Origin: Galeruca laticollis
Lineage: Eukaryota > Arthropoda > Insecta > Coleoptera > Chrysomelidae
Direction of reading: 5' to 3'
Assembly: GCA_963921935.1 (NCBI GenBank)
Contig: OY998175.1
Location: 151,023,309 to 151,087,308 of the forward strand
Length of the DNA: 64,000 nt
Below are positions 1-10,386 of this stretch, piece by piece (within the stretch, counting starts at the first letter, position 1; each line of letters starts with the position of its first letter). Below the pieces are notes generated by a model. That model saw only the letters and a list, made by a program, of their open reading frames with translations, did no database searches and had not been told where the DNA came from. The translations under genes and the position numbers were made by a program.

Positions 1-606
1 ACTTCGTTAACCATTTTTGTTGTGGGTTGACGTTTACATCTCGACTTCCATTTGAAAACACCAACAAGAAGTGCGATCGCAATTACGATGTAGATGGGTG
101 TAACCATGCATAGGCGTAGTTGTGTGGAATGTTTCTCAAACTAACTTCTTCCATTCGATTTTCATCTTTTATGAGTTGGTGAATTTTGTCTAAGGAAATG
201 TCTGTAATTTTGATTTTTCCAGAGTGAATTCTTCTACAGCTGGGTGGTAGTTCTATAAAATAGGTGCCCTTTAGAGATATGAAATCGGTTTTTGTACAAG
301 TGGTTTTACTTTTCGTGTCTTCTGGGAATACTGCGATGAATTTATACTTTCGATAATTTCGTTTTCTACGATAATTGACACTGGTACACATTTCGGTTGA
401 TCTTCAGTTGTTAGTTGCAACAATTGGTGGATGCATTCTTCAGATTGGGCATCTACCATAGGTTTTTCGTTGGGGCAAAAATACAGTTGGAGGATATTTT
501 CACATTCTTGATCTTCGTACTCGTACTGATTGCCTTGCATTGCCAGAAAAGGCTTAGGTGGGATAAGGACCGTGTTATTTTTTGTGGGAATAGAATACAG
601 GTGAAA
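1..606 (-). pseudogene. Env-like fragment of an errantivirus-type retroelement (C-terminal half, frameshifted)
   Basis: Read on the minus strand, three short frames follow one another without an intact ORF. The first (about 606 to 271) has the proline- and cysteine-containing look of insect retroviral/baculovirus F-type envelope ectodomains (IPPKPFLAM, then a Cys-rich stretch ending YFCPNEKP). The second (391 to 83) has GTYFIELPPSCR, a typical late-ectodomain pattern. The third (about 110 to 1) gives a hydrophobic membrane span, IYIVIAIALLVGVF, followed by a basic tail. The furin site and fusion peptide are not present here. The fragment directly abuts an RT fragment, so pol has been deleted between them. 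Family assignment is inference from pattern, not a search. The fragment runs off the left edge of the window. Confidence 0.6.
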
Positions 607-924
607 ATGACTAACAGGAATTAAAATACCTTCGCACATTAAACTCTCCAGCTCAACTTCTACTTTTTCTCTTAGTGAATAAGGAACAGAATAAGCTTTA
701 TGGAAAACCTTATTTGAATTTTCTTTGACTACTAAATTAGCTTCGAAGCCTTTAATATGTGTTTTTCTATCGTTGTTAAAAACATTTGGGTGCAACGTCC
801 TAAACATTTCCAACATACGTTGGACTTCGTTATGACTTAGGGCAGAATTCGACTTATAAGTGGACAATTTTAGACTATTAACTGAATTAGGACCATTGAA
901 TGTTATAAGGTTGTTTTTTGACAT
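607..924 (-). pseudogene. Ty3/Gypsy reverse transcriptase, N-terminal fragment
   Basis: The N-terminal 106 residues of a 217-codon minus ORF read like the start of a Gypsy RT: a lead-in with HIKGFEANLVVKEN, then KAYSVPYSLREKVEVELE and MCEGILIPVSH, which matches the family's usual basic/aliphatic block before the palm. The palm, YxDD box, RNase H and integrase are all absent: the ORF continues without a stop into env-like sequence, so an internal deletion has fused RT to env in frame. It lies downstream of the protease fragment on the same strand, as expected for gag-pol order. It is a dead fragment. Confidence 0.7.
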
Positions 925-1001
925 AATTTGACATGTTACAGGTAAATTTAATGACTCCTTTTGTTCTTAAAATACATTTCCATCATTACCTTGGTTCAAA
1001 C

Positions 1002-1530
1002 TTACCCACTGACCGTACCTACTACTTGACTTGACACCTGACTATTACTTACTTTCCAACCTCCCTGACACATTGGCTCTGCCCCACTACCAGGACCCTG
1101 ACTTTTTACAGCTGCCGACTGACTATAATCATTATTGACATTTGGACTTGACCTAAAAGACTTACAATGAATAATTTCTTTAACTTTAGACACTATGTTA
1201 TTTTTGACATTTTGACCTAAATTGAACATTAACCTCCAAGCTGGTTTAAGCTTATCTAACCAATTTCTACCTAATAATGGTCTGAAAGATTCACTAGTTT
1301 TAACAGCAATTAGGGGTAAACATTCAAAATAACCCTTACTTGACCTAACTTTAACAATAATTTGACCTCTGACTAATAAATTATCGCCTGACACTGTTTT
1401 AATAGATACATTACAAAAGCTCAATAATCTTGTTCAGACATTACACTTACACTAGCTCCTCTATCTAATTCCATTTCAATGTTTTTGTTTTCAACACAAA
1501 CCTGAACGAGTTGACAATCACTCGAGATTT
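1002..1530 (-). pseudogene. Retropepsin fragment of the same Gypsy-like element
   Basis: Two minus frames together cover an aspartic protease. The active-site loop reads MELDRGASVSVMSEQ, where the family has D-T/S-G, so the middle catalytic-triad residue is changed to Arg. About 60 residues later is PLLGRNWLDKL, the C-terminal retropepsin signature of Gypsy and related elements. A frameshift near 1421 separates the two halves. After this the frame runs into low-complexity Ser/Gln/Val sequence (1002-1150). The neighbours are a gag zinc-knuckle region upstream and an RT start downstream, which fits gag-PR-RT order. The DRG change plus the frameshift argue that it is inactive. Confidence 0.75.
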
Positions 1531-2125
1531 TATTTATGACAATTTCTTCCAACTTTAGACTCGAACATTGCTCATCGTGTACCTCTTCTGAGTCTGAGTT
1601 TTCTTCACCTTCGGCATACTTGACTCCTCTGAACTGTTTACATACTTTGGATATGTGACTCTTGCGTTTGCATAAAAAACATTCCCAGTTTTTAGCAGGA
1701 CATGTATCTGGATTGTCTTGTCTTCCATAACGGAAACAACCTCTTTGGGCTTGCTTGTAATGTGACTTTGGTTGTCGACTTTGACTGTTTTGCAGACTGA
1801 CCAAATCTTGATTGATGTCGACCTGCTTTGTGATTTGGCTTGTGACTTGACTTGATGTACAATTGAATTTTGTGGAAAGACGAATTTAGACTGCACTGTT
1901 AACATCTCATAATTCAATGCCTCTTTATAGGCTTGCTCAACCTTTACGGAATTGTCCTTGGTCAATAATCTTTGCACTACTGACTCATATCTGAGACCAC
2001 AAACAAACCGATCTCTTAGAGCTTGGTCTAAAAAGCTAACATACTCACATGATACTGACATGGTTTTCAATTGGACTATATATTCAGATATGGACTCATT
2101 TGATTTTTGATTTCGATTATTGAAC
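1531..2125 (-). pseudogene. Gypsy-like Gag fragment with zinc knuckle
   Basis: The minus-strand reading starts abruptly near 2125 with a capsid-like stretch (NRNQKSNESISEYIVQLK, then FLDQALRDRFVCGL), the region of Gypsy Gag before the nucleocapsid. After a frameshift it passes into a Cys-rich segment CFRYGRQDNPDTC and CFLCKRKSHISKVC, a degenerate plus a near-normal CCHC zinc knuckle. The second knuckle keeps its C-x2-C-x4-H-x4-C spacing. It then runs into an acidic linker and the protease. The abrupt left edge next to an unrelated plus-strand Cys-rich ORF at 2136 suggests truncation. Confidence 0.7.
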
Positions 2126-2135
2126 TACCGTATGA

Positions 2136-2345
2136 GGATGGGTAAAAAGTGAAAATCGTGATGGTGACCCAATTCCCATCAAAACAAAACAAGAAGTAGC
2201 CCCGCCAGATCTACTAAAACAAGTTTTTTGTAACTGCATTGAAAGTGCGTGTGGGCAGAATTGTTCTTGTAAAAAGTTAGGCATTAGTTGTTCCCCAAAG
2301 TGTAGCCAATGCTGTGGAATTACTTATACTAATGCAATTTTTTAA
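2136..2345 (+). pseudogene. Cysteine-rich C-terminal tail of an unnamed insect protein
   Basis: An open frame without an ATG runs from a stop at 2133-2135 to TAA at 2343-2345. It reads W-V-K-S-E-N-R-D-G-D-P-I-P-I, then LLKQVFCNC and about nine further cysteines in CxC, C-x4-C-x-C and C-x3-C-x2-CC spacings. I know this layout (DG-x-I/L-x-PI followed by a CxC-rich block) as a recurrent C-terminal tail in uncharacterised insect proteins, probably zinc-binding and often multi-copy. No upstream coding part is visible here, so this is either a last exon or a transposed fragment. Function is unknown. Confidence 0.45.
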
Positions 2346-3850
2346 GTACACAATGAAGAAATATCAGACATTTTGTGAAAAGTATATTAAATTTGTGTGT
2401 ACAAGAAGAATATGTTACTTAAGTAACAAAGGAATACAAATTTTTTATTTATTTTTAACGTTCCATTATTTTAGGAAGCTGTAACCTTTTTATCTTTCCG
2501 GCTACAAGTATATTTTTTTACCCAAATATGCGTCTTTTTAAGCTCTAAAAATTATGTATCCACGTAATTTTTGGTAAGTACTTAAATAAAAAAGCTATTT
2601 CATAAAAATAAAAAAAACAAGATGGCGGATCGAATGGGACTTTCAATATGTTAATCTGGAGGCTTTTTCCTACACACTAAAAAAACAATACCTTGACTCT
2701 AATTTGTTCTATTCCAGCATCCATATTTCCTGGCCTAGTACTGTACCTTCACAATTCTTCGAGCATTATTGTTGTTCTCCTCCACCACACATGTTTTCTC
2801 GTTTATTTCTAGTTCCAACTTCCAGTAGTTTCCTCGTTATAGCCAGAAAAACCTGATCGTTCGCGAAACTAAAGTATAAATTGTGCCATCAACCAATGTA
2901 ATACCCATGTTTCTCCATTTTCTTTTCCATCTTGCAAGTACGAATTCTCGTTATATTTTAAAAAGCGTAGGCGATAAGCAGTAACCTGGATTCAGTTAGA
3001 ACCCTAGCCTTTAACTCTGACTTTAGAAGTGCTGGAGTGCGTTCAAATATTACGGGAAGTTACTCTTATTAATGACGTCATAGTGTTCAAAAATCTGTGG
3101 AAGTTTTACCCAAAGTTTCCCTTTCTTACCATAATAACAGAACACGGAAAGACTTACCCGACATGCGCAATACAGCGATTTCCCAGATTTCAGTTTGACA
3201 GAAACATTTTTGTAGAGATATTTTTGCGACCTTTGATATTAGTTTACTGAATAGAGGGAGGTTACCTTACAAACAAACGGTCCGGTAGTAAATTTTTGAT
3301 ATGTTGTCTATGATGGTTAGTGAGTGTTTAAAATGCACAATTCCCCCCATCTTCTCCGTGCCAGCCACCATCTTAAGAAAAGCAAAAAAAAATGCCAATT
3401 TCTTCAGATTTTCGATTATATCTTGGTTTATGTGCATTTTAGATAGAGAAGAGTTCTGCATATTGTTGTAGAGAACTTCATTTTCTATAATTTACGTTTC
3501 AAATTTTGTTTCTGGGACATATAGTTACGGAGATATGCAGTGAAAGTTAAAACAACGGAATATTTATTTTTTATGCTATTGTGACTCCACATTGTATAAA
3601 AAAAATCACTAATTATGTTTCAGTTTCTTACATGTTACAGCGTAAAGCTCATGAGGCAGGTACTATTTCACTTGAATACCTACTGGTGAGATGGGATGCT
3701 CAATTTCAAATAACCCACCAACACAGCAGATACATCTATTTAAACACAGTATGATCAAAATGCAATAATAATCATACATCAATCAAATGTTAAAAAAAAA
3801 GAAATTTATATACGCTTCCTTCGTTTCGTATTAGGGGGTGAGTTAAAGAA
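2346..3850. other. No recognised feature
   Basis: AT-rich sequence with only short, compositionally driven frames (for example 3029-3250 plus and 3267-3461 minus). I see no domain, splice pattern or repeat that I could defend. Confidence 0.5.
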
Positions 3851-3886
3851 GTCGGGTTCACTCAAGTAGAAGAAGAAGTCAATCAA

Positions 3887-4262
3887 ATGGTAGGGAACTC
3901 AAAAAATGAACCTATCATATTAAAGTTAGGAATAGAAAATAAGGTAATGAGTTTTGAAGTTGATACAGGGTCTGATAGTACGATAGTACCTTTTGAGATG
4001 CTTAAAAAATTATTTCCAAATATAAAAGTAGTTAAAGCAAATATGAAATTAAAAACATTCTTTGGACAAATACAAGGTAATGTCAAATTTGGTACAATTA
4101 AAACAAATTGTAAAGTTTAAATCTCAAGTTTGTTTACTAGGTAGGGCATGGTTAAATGTATTAATCCGGATAAAACAATTGAAATACATAATGTAACTAG
4201 TGATTATAATTTCCTTTTAACTGAATTATTATTAAATTATCTTGATGTGTTTAATATAAATT
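3887..4262 (+). pseudogene. Retropepsin of a second Gypsy element
   Basis: The plus frame gives SFEVDTGSDSTIVPFEMLKK, with the intact D-T-G catalytic loop of a retroviral-type aspartic protease followed by the usual hydrophobic/charged helix. After a frameshift near 4105 a second frame has VCLLGRAWLN, the C-terminal LLG-x-x-WL signature, and then runs to about 4262. It is the most upstream recognisable part of this element; I could not identify gag or a 5' LTR before it. The reading then jumps to the thumb region of RT, so the RT palm is missing. Confidence 0.8.
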
Positions 4263-4266
4263 AGAG

Positions 4267-4980
4267 CGTTTTAGGGTCATGTAATATCAGAAAATGGAAT
4301 TGAGCCTTGTAACTCTAAAGTTGAAGCCTTAATGAATGCACCTAAACCAGAAAATAAACAGCAATTACAATAATATCTAGGATTGTTGCATTATTATTCT
4401 AAATTTATTCCAAGGTTGTCTGAGAAAATGAACTGTTAAGAAAAGATAAAGTCTGGATGTGGACTAAGGAAGTTAATGAAATATTTGAAAATAGTAAACG
4501 ATTACTGTCTAATCCAAATATCCTAATGCCTTCTAATCCTAAAATACCCATTATAGTATCATCAGATGCTTCATGTTATGACTTAGGAGCTGTGCTAGGA
4601 CATAGGTTACCAGATGGATAAGAAAGACCGGTTATTTTCTTATCAGCAACATTGTCTAAAGCGGAAATTAATTATAGTCAGTTAGAGAAAGAAGCTTTAA
4701 GCATTATTTTTGCATTAAAAAAATTTCATAAGTACATATATGGGACTCAGTTTATCTTATATAATGATCATCAACCATTACAGCCTATTTTATCCCCTAC
4801 AAAATCCTTACCTCCTTTAGCAGCAGCAAGAGTACAACGCTGAGCGGTACAGTTATCTATGTATGATTATAAATTACATTTTAAAGAAGGTAAAAAGTTA
4901 GGGAATGCTGACGCCTTGTCACGTTTACCACTACCAGATAAAGAAAGTGGTGAAACTGTTAAATATTTCTCAGTAGGATA
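4267..4980 (+). pseudogene. Gypsy RT thumb and RNase H fragment
   Basis: Starts mid-domain with the RT connection motif GHVISENGIEP, then YLGLLHYYSKFIPRLSEKM, both diagnostic of Ty3/Gypsy pol. RNase H follows: SSDASCYDLGAVLGH (first Asp), SATLSKAEINYSQLEKEAL (catalytic Glu) and LYNDHQPLQPIL (Asp), then GNADALSRLPLP, the end of the domain. Several in-frame stops (near 4370, 4620, 4842 and 4979) break it. The YxDD-bearing RT palm that should precede it was lost in a deletion at about 4263-4267. Confidence 0.8.
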
Positions 4981-6373
4981 AGAATTGCCTTTGTCTTACA
5001 AAAACATAGCCAGGGAAACCGATAGAGAAAAATTTTCAAGTAAAATTCAGGAATTTATTAGGCAGGGTTGGCCCAAAGTTTTTTTCAAAAGAATTTCTAG
5101 CTTATTCCCATATAAAAGAATATTTAGATGTTGACCAAAATTGTATTATGCATAATAATAGGGTTCTTGTACCCAAACAGTTGCAATCTAATGTTTTAAG
5201 ACTTTTACATGACCAACATTCCGGAATTGTCAAAATGGAAGTTTTGGCTCGTCAGTATGTTTATTGGGATAATGTAAATAAGGATATTGAGAAAATTGTT
5301 AACAATTGTGAATGTTGTCAGTTAAATGCTAATAATGTACCCAGTGTACCATTAACATCATGGTCTTGGTGTTTGAAAAAATGGCAGCGGCTCCACATAG
5401 ACCTAGCAAAGAAAAATAATATAAATTTTCGTATGTTAATAGATTCTCATAGCAAGTGGACTGATGCTTGGTTCCTTAAGTCTACTAATGCAACTAATAT
5501 AATATCATGTCTTAGAAAAGCAATTGTAGTTTTCGGATTACCAGATGAGATACATTCAGACAATGGTCCACCTTTTAAATCAGAAGAATTTGTAACGTTT
5601 TGCGTGAATAATGCGATCAAAGTACTAAAGTCTCCACCTATACATCCTGCCTCAAATGGCACAGCGGAACGCTGTATTCAAACTTTTAAAAATAATTTCT
5701 TAAAACAAATTTATGATGATAAATGTAACGTTCTATTTTTTATTATAGAAATGATCCACATAGCCCCACACAAATGTCTCCAGCAGATATAATGTTGCGA
5801 CAAAAACCTAAAACTAAATTTTCACTGTTAAAACCAAATTTGAATAAAAAAGTTGAAGATCAGCAAACTATACGATTAAACAAAAGAAATGGTTGTAACG
5901 ATTCAAAATGTAAAGAATTTCAAGTGGGAGAGAAGGTTTTTGTGAAAAATGTGAGAGGGGAACAAAATAAATGGTCTAAAGGTATTGTTAAGGTAAGAGT
6001 CAGTCATGTTACTTATATTTAGACAGTAGACGATCATGTTCGTTTTGTACACATGGATCATAAAAGAAAAATGGGAAAATTAGATGAGAACATGAATGGC
6101 ATTACCTCTACCACTGACTCTTTCATTACTTCCGACATAGGTGATTTGATGACAACCCAGAGAGATAATAAACCAGCCCATGTGAAACCCCCTAATATTG
6201 TACACACAAACAGTGCTCCAGAGACTCTTGAGCTAGCGATACCGGCACCACTATCTAGTAGAAGGAGTGAAACAAATGGAAGTGAAAACACAACCAGTGA
6301 TGCCATTAAATCACCACCCATGTTACGTAGGTCGGAACGGATCATTAAAAAACCGATTAGATTCTTAGATTAA
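4981..6373 (+). pseudogene. Gypsy integrase with C-terminal tail
   Basis: A 214-codon frame (5148-5792) holds the zinc-binding HHCC module (LLHDQHSGIVKMEV ... CECCQ) and the DDE core: Asp in LHIDLAKK, Asp in HSDNGPPFKSEEF and Glu in NGTAERCIQTFKNN, so all three catalytic acids are present. A frameshift near 5775 moves the reading to a second frame with FQVGEKVFVKNVRG and WSKGIV, the GPY/F-like C-terminal region. A stop at 6020 separates a third stretch (6053-6373) that ends LRRSERIIKKPIRFLD, the typical basic end of Gypsy Pol. The order and the following polypurine tract confirm plus orientation. Confidence 0.85.
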
Positions 6374-6406
6374 TTTTAAATTGGTTCATTTGTAATTTTA
6401 TGTTCT

Positions 6407-6590
6407 GTTCAAGGGGGGAAAAATATTGTATATTGGGCAAGTTACCGTGAACGCGGTTGTAGACAGAACAAAGAATAATGTCAATGTCTTAACACTGTCA
6501 TATCAGTTAGTGGGCGGTAACTCAGTGTATAAAATAAACGTGTTAATCTTTCTAGTTGTGAGTTTTATTGGAGCCCTAAAATACATAACA
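6407..6590 (+). repeat. Polypurine tract and putative 3' LTR of the Gypsy element
   Basis: An AAGGGGGGAAAA tract sits at about 6411-6422, 40 bp after the end of pol, as expected for a plus-strand primer site. The next bases start TGTATATTGGGC and run to about 6590 (ending TACATAACA), giving a TG...CA-like unit of roughly 165 bp. It contains TATAAAATAAA near 6528, usable as a TATA or poly(A) signal. No matching 5' copy is recognisable upstream of 3.9 kb, so the right boundary is an estimate. Confidence 0.45.
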
Positions 6591-6599
6591 TTTCCAAAC

Positions 6600-6875
6600 T
6601 CAAAAATGTTTCAAGTGGTGTCGCAGCCCGATATTGCGCGCAGGAGCAAGATACATCCTTTGGAGCTGTACTAGTAGAAGGAGGTAGAGTAGATTGCAAC
6701 TAGCGTAGACATTGTTGACCGCAGTTGTTGTGCCAGTCAGCAGGACGAGTAGGTCAATGTCATCCCAGACGATGATGACGGCGTTATGCGTGGAGGAGAG
6801 GCATTTAGCTGTGGCAACAATCAACCTGTCAGCATCTTCGGAAGCTTGGACTGTGGTTATGTTTGCCACTTGCAT
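6600..6875 (-). pseudogene. Fragment of a PIN-like-domain protein common in insect genomes
   Basis: A 91-codon minus frame reads ASEDADRLIVATAKCLSS and then VIIVWDDIDLLVLLTG. The spacing of EDAD and D-D-x-DLLV fits the acidic core of a PIN-like nuclease fold that I know from a multi-copy, transposon-associated insect protein group (usual form: GDAD-LIV ... VVGTDTDLLVLL). The C-terminal 30 residues of the frame do not look like the family. The fragment is short, lies just past the Gypsy LTR, and lacks both protein ends. Family naming rests on motif memory only. Confidence 0.4.
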
Positions 6876-7406
6876 TTAACTGGAGAGCACCTTCACGAAT
6901 CAGCCCTTGTTCCCCTCATTGACCAGGAGCTTATCCTGAGGTTTAAACACTTCCTAACCATTTCTAAGGTGTCCCCCCTCTATTCACCGGATTATATCAG
7001 GGTTGTGAAACAAACGCATTAACGACCAAACCATCTTAACATGTTCTTTAAAATGACGCTGCAGATTAACAATGTAGATTATGTCGTTGTGGTGGAAAAT
7101 AGCAACAATATCATAGAGGAAGCGGGTAATATAATTATTACATTAACGTTTATTCACAGACGGAAAATGTGTTTTTGTGGACATGACCTCAGATATTCTG
7201 AGGCTCTTTAATTTAGGGCCCCAGCTGCAAAAGAATTGCAAGAGCTAGAGGCGCGAGACATAAACACAAACCGCAATAAAAAAGACGTGTGGTACTCGGA
7301 GACTGCCGCGGTAAAGCTATTGCATAGAGTTTTACACTAAGACGTTCACAATTTCTCTTTCTTTTTAGCTGTTTTTTTAGCTCTTTATGCTTTTCTTCTC
7401 CATACT
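6876..7406. other. No secure feature; short unexplained ORF inside
   Basis: Unique-looking sequence. One plus frame (7212-7328) translates to AAKELQELEARDINTNRNK followed by DVWYSETAAVKLF and a stop. It resembles the start of a SANT/MADF-type DNA-binding domain weakly, but it is too short to call. Confidence 0.3.
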
Positions 7407-8515
7407 TTCACAGTCCTCGTATCAGCATAATATAATCAAAACTTATTGGACAGTACTCGTATAATAAAACAAGTATCAAAATTTATGGGACAGTCCTGGT
7501 ATCAGCATAAAATAATCAAAACTTATTGGGCCGTCCTTGTATGAGTATAAAAAATGAAAATTTATTGCACAGTCCTCGTATCAGCATAAAATAAACAAAA
7601 CTTATTGGACAGTCCTCGTATAATCATAAAAGTATCAACATTTATTGGGCAGTCCTAGTATAAGTATGAAATAATCGAAATTTATTGGACACTCCTCGTA
7701 TAAGTATAAAAGAATCAAAATGTATTGGACAGTCCTCGTTTAATATATCAGTATTGAAATTTATTGAGCAGTCCTCGTATCAGCATAAAATAATCAAAAC
7801 TTATTGGACAGCGCTCGTATAATCATAAAAGTATCAAAATTTATTGTGCACTCCTCGTATAAGTATAAAACAATCAAAACGTATTCGACAATCCTCGTAT
7901 AAGCATAAAATAATCAAAACTTATTGCACAGAACTCGTATAGTCATAAAAGTATCAAAATTTATTGGACAGTCCTCGTATCATCATAAAATAATCAAAAC
8001 TTATTGGACAGTCCTCGTGTAGTCATGAAAGTATCAACATTTATTGGGCAGTCCTCGTATAAGTATAAAAGAATTGAAATTTATTGACAGTCCTCGTATC
8101 ATCATAAAATAATCAAAAATTATTGGACAGTCCTCGTACAAGTATATAGGTATCAAAACTTATTGGACAGTTCTCGTATCAGCATAAAATAATCATAAAA
8201 GTAATAAAATTTATTGGGCAGTCCTCGTATAAGTATAAAAGAATCAAAATTTATTGGACAGTCCTCGTATCATCATAAAATAATGAAGACTTATTGGACA
8301 TTCTTCGTATAGTCATAAAAGTATCAACATTTATTGGGCAGTCCTCGTATAAGTATAAAAGAATTAAAATTTATTGGACAGTCCTCGTATAAGTATAAAA
8401 CAATCAAAATGTATTGGACAGTCCTCGTAACATCATAAAATAATCAAAATTTATTGGACAGTCCTTGTATAGTCATTAAAGTATCAACATTTATTGGGCA
8501 GTCCTCGTATAAGTG
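7407..8515. repeat. Minisatellite array, about 40-bp unit, roughly 28 copies
   Basis: Direct repeats of a 39-41-bp unit fill this interval. The core is ACAGTCCTCGTAT followed by a variable CATAAAAxAATC block and AAAATTTATTGG. Two main variants alternate, one with ATCAGCATAAAATAATC and one with AATCATAAAAGTATC, so the array shows an ~80-bp higher-order period in places. Divergence between neighbours is moderate (2-6 changes per unit). The array starts and stops sharply: before it is plain T-rich sequence, and after it the text changes at GTGCCAGGTTATC. No ORF crosses it. Confidence 0.9.
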
Positions 8516-9069
8516 CCAGGTTATCTCGTTACGGAATTTCTGGATTCGGTCTCCACGCTCAAGGCCCGCGATAGAAGCTAATGCAATAGCTTAAAAGTCT
8601 TTACTTTATTACTACCATCCTCAGAAAAACTCGACCAATAATCTGACAATAATGCACTTTTTAACTGGCATATCATAAAAATTTTCTGCGGCTCTATTTG
8701 TTTAAACTTTAATGTTTAATCAGCTAACCTTAAATTGACAATTTTGACATAATGTATTTGTTAACAGTTATGTCAACCTCTCTTAAGTTCAAAAATTTGT
8801 TGTTTCTGGGAATACTTTTACTCCAGTCGAAGACGTAATTTACCAGGTAAACTTTACCTTTCCTCAACTACCTCATTTCTGAACGCACCCCTGTTGTAGA
8901 GTTTTTGAACTGATTTTATAACGGTAGCGTTAATATTGTTTTTCCAATGTTTCTTATAATTCTTGTAATATAACACTAAGTTACGTTTATGAAATTTTAT
9001 CGGCTTGTGATAATTTCCGAACTAAAAGTAATAAAAAAAATGATTAGATATTTAAATAATTTTCAATAC
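8516..9069. other. No recognised feature
   Basis: Unique-looking AT-rich sequence between the minisatellite and the MITE; no coding or repeat signal that I can support. Confidence 0.5.
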
Positions 9070-9077
9070 TTATAAAC

Positions 9078-9309
9078 CATAGACATAGACAATGGACTGA
9101 GCGTTATCCGCACAAAAGTGACCACTCTCTATTAAGAGACAAAGCGACTGTGCTGCCAGTACCTATTTCTTTTCAGCAAGCCTGTAATAGCAAAGGCCAG
9201 TGACATGGATCAATCAGAATACATTCGCTTTGTCTCACTCGTACTTCTCGGTCTGTATTTACTGCGTAACTGAATAGGATCGCTCAGTTCATTCTTGTCC
9301 AAGTCTATG
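9078..9309. mobile_element. hAT-type MITE with perfect 8-bp target-site duplication
   Basis: The left end CATAGACATAGACAATGG and the inverted right end (reverse complement CATAGACTTGGACAAGAATG) both continue to ACTGAGCG, forming imperfect terminal inverted repeats of about 28 bp. The element is 232 bp and non-coding. It is flanked by TTATAAAC at 9070-9077 and 9310-9317, identical in all eight bases. An 8-bp TSD with a CA-starting terminus is the hAT pattern, so this is most likely a non-autonomous hAT derivative. Confidence 0.75.
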
Positions 9310-9317
9310 TTATAAAC

Positions 9318-10386
9318 AAATACATTTAACCAATTAGTGTTAAACTTCCTAAACGTCTCTGGTCATCGTTGTGAAAATTGTCCCAATCAATGTTGGTCAT
9401 TAGCTTGATTTGCACTCTCCCCAGGTTAACAGTGATTACGGCCTAAGGGAAAAATAGGACACTCTTAGTGATCTTTAGTTTCCTTTTTTCTTTTTGAAAG
9501 CAACTGTGCTACGCTTTTAGCGGATTTCTTTAACATGAATTTTGTAGTAACAAATCGTTAGATATATTTTTTCCAATGTTACTTAACAATATTCCCGTTT
9601 CAGCCAAACTAAGACTAAACAAAAGTAACAACGAAATACTCATTACAATTACCTTTTTAGTCCTTTTTTTAGTGAAACTTTTTTATTAAACACTATAGGA
9701 GCTTTGGTATGAGAGTAAATTCGTAGACCTAACAAATATGTTAAACTCCTTGTCCTTTTCTAATCATTATTTACTTAAGCTGAGTGAGAGAGACGGAGAG
9801 AGTATAAATCTAGAAGAGTAGCCAGGAACGCAATTATATTATATGTAATACCACAATCAAGAGAGACGCAATGCTGTTCTCACCTCCTGTTTCCTGACTC
9901 GACACTTCCTATGATTACGTCACTATGCCTGTTAACAGAGCATCGTAGAAAGCACTCTAGACACAGTCTAGCTAGACAGCGGATCATTATGTGCCAGCTT
10001 TAATTGCGAAAACATTTAATAAAATAATTTTTTAAAAAGAATATTCACTTTTCTTTTTCTCTTATTGTAAATAGATTTTTATAATACATTCGAAAAAGTA
10101 TTGTTTTTCTATTGGAAATAATTTTTTTGTTTTAATTTTTTTAAAGAATTATCGTTTTGTTCTGTTGATGTTTAAGAATTTTCTTGGAATACTCATTGAC
10201 AGTTGTTGCGTTACATAAAAAGTTTCATTTCTAACGCAGCTAGTTTTCGACTAACGCACATATTCTTATTGATGGGTTTTCTTCTACTCTTATTTTTTTG
10301 CACTTTGTCCATTTTAGTCTCCACTAGAAATAACTTTTCCTCACTTTGGTACTGGGAATTTCATAAGAATGGACACACGCCTCTAT
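9318..10386. other. No recognised feature
   Basis: AT-rich sequence with homopolymer T tracts; small frames such as 10203-10445 look random (Phe/Leu/Ser-rich). No domain or repeat recognised. Confidence 0.5.

Noticed and set aside
3029..3250. 73-codon plus ORF
   Set aside because: No domain, no repeat relation and no coding context.
7407..8515. Possible CRISPR-like array
   Set aside because: The 40-bp units are contiguous tandem repeats with no unique spacers, and the context is eukaryotic.
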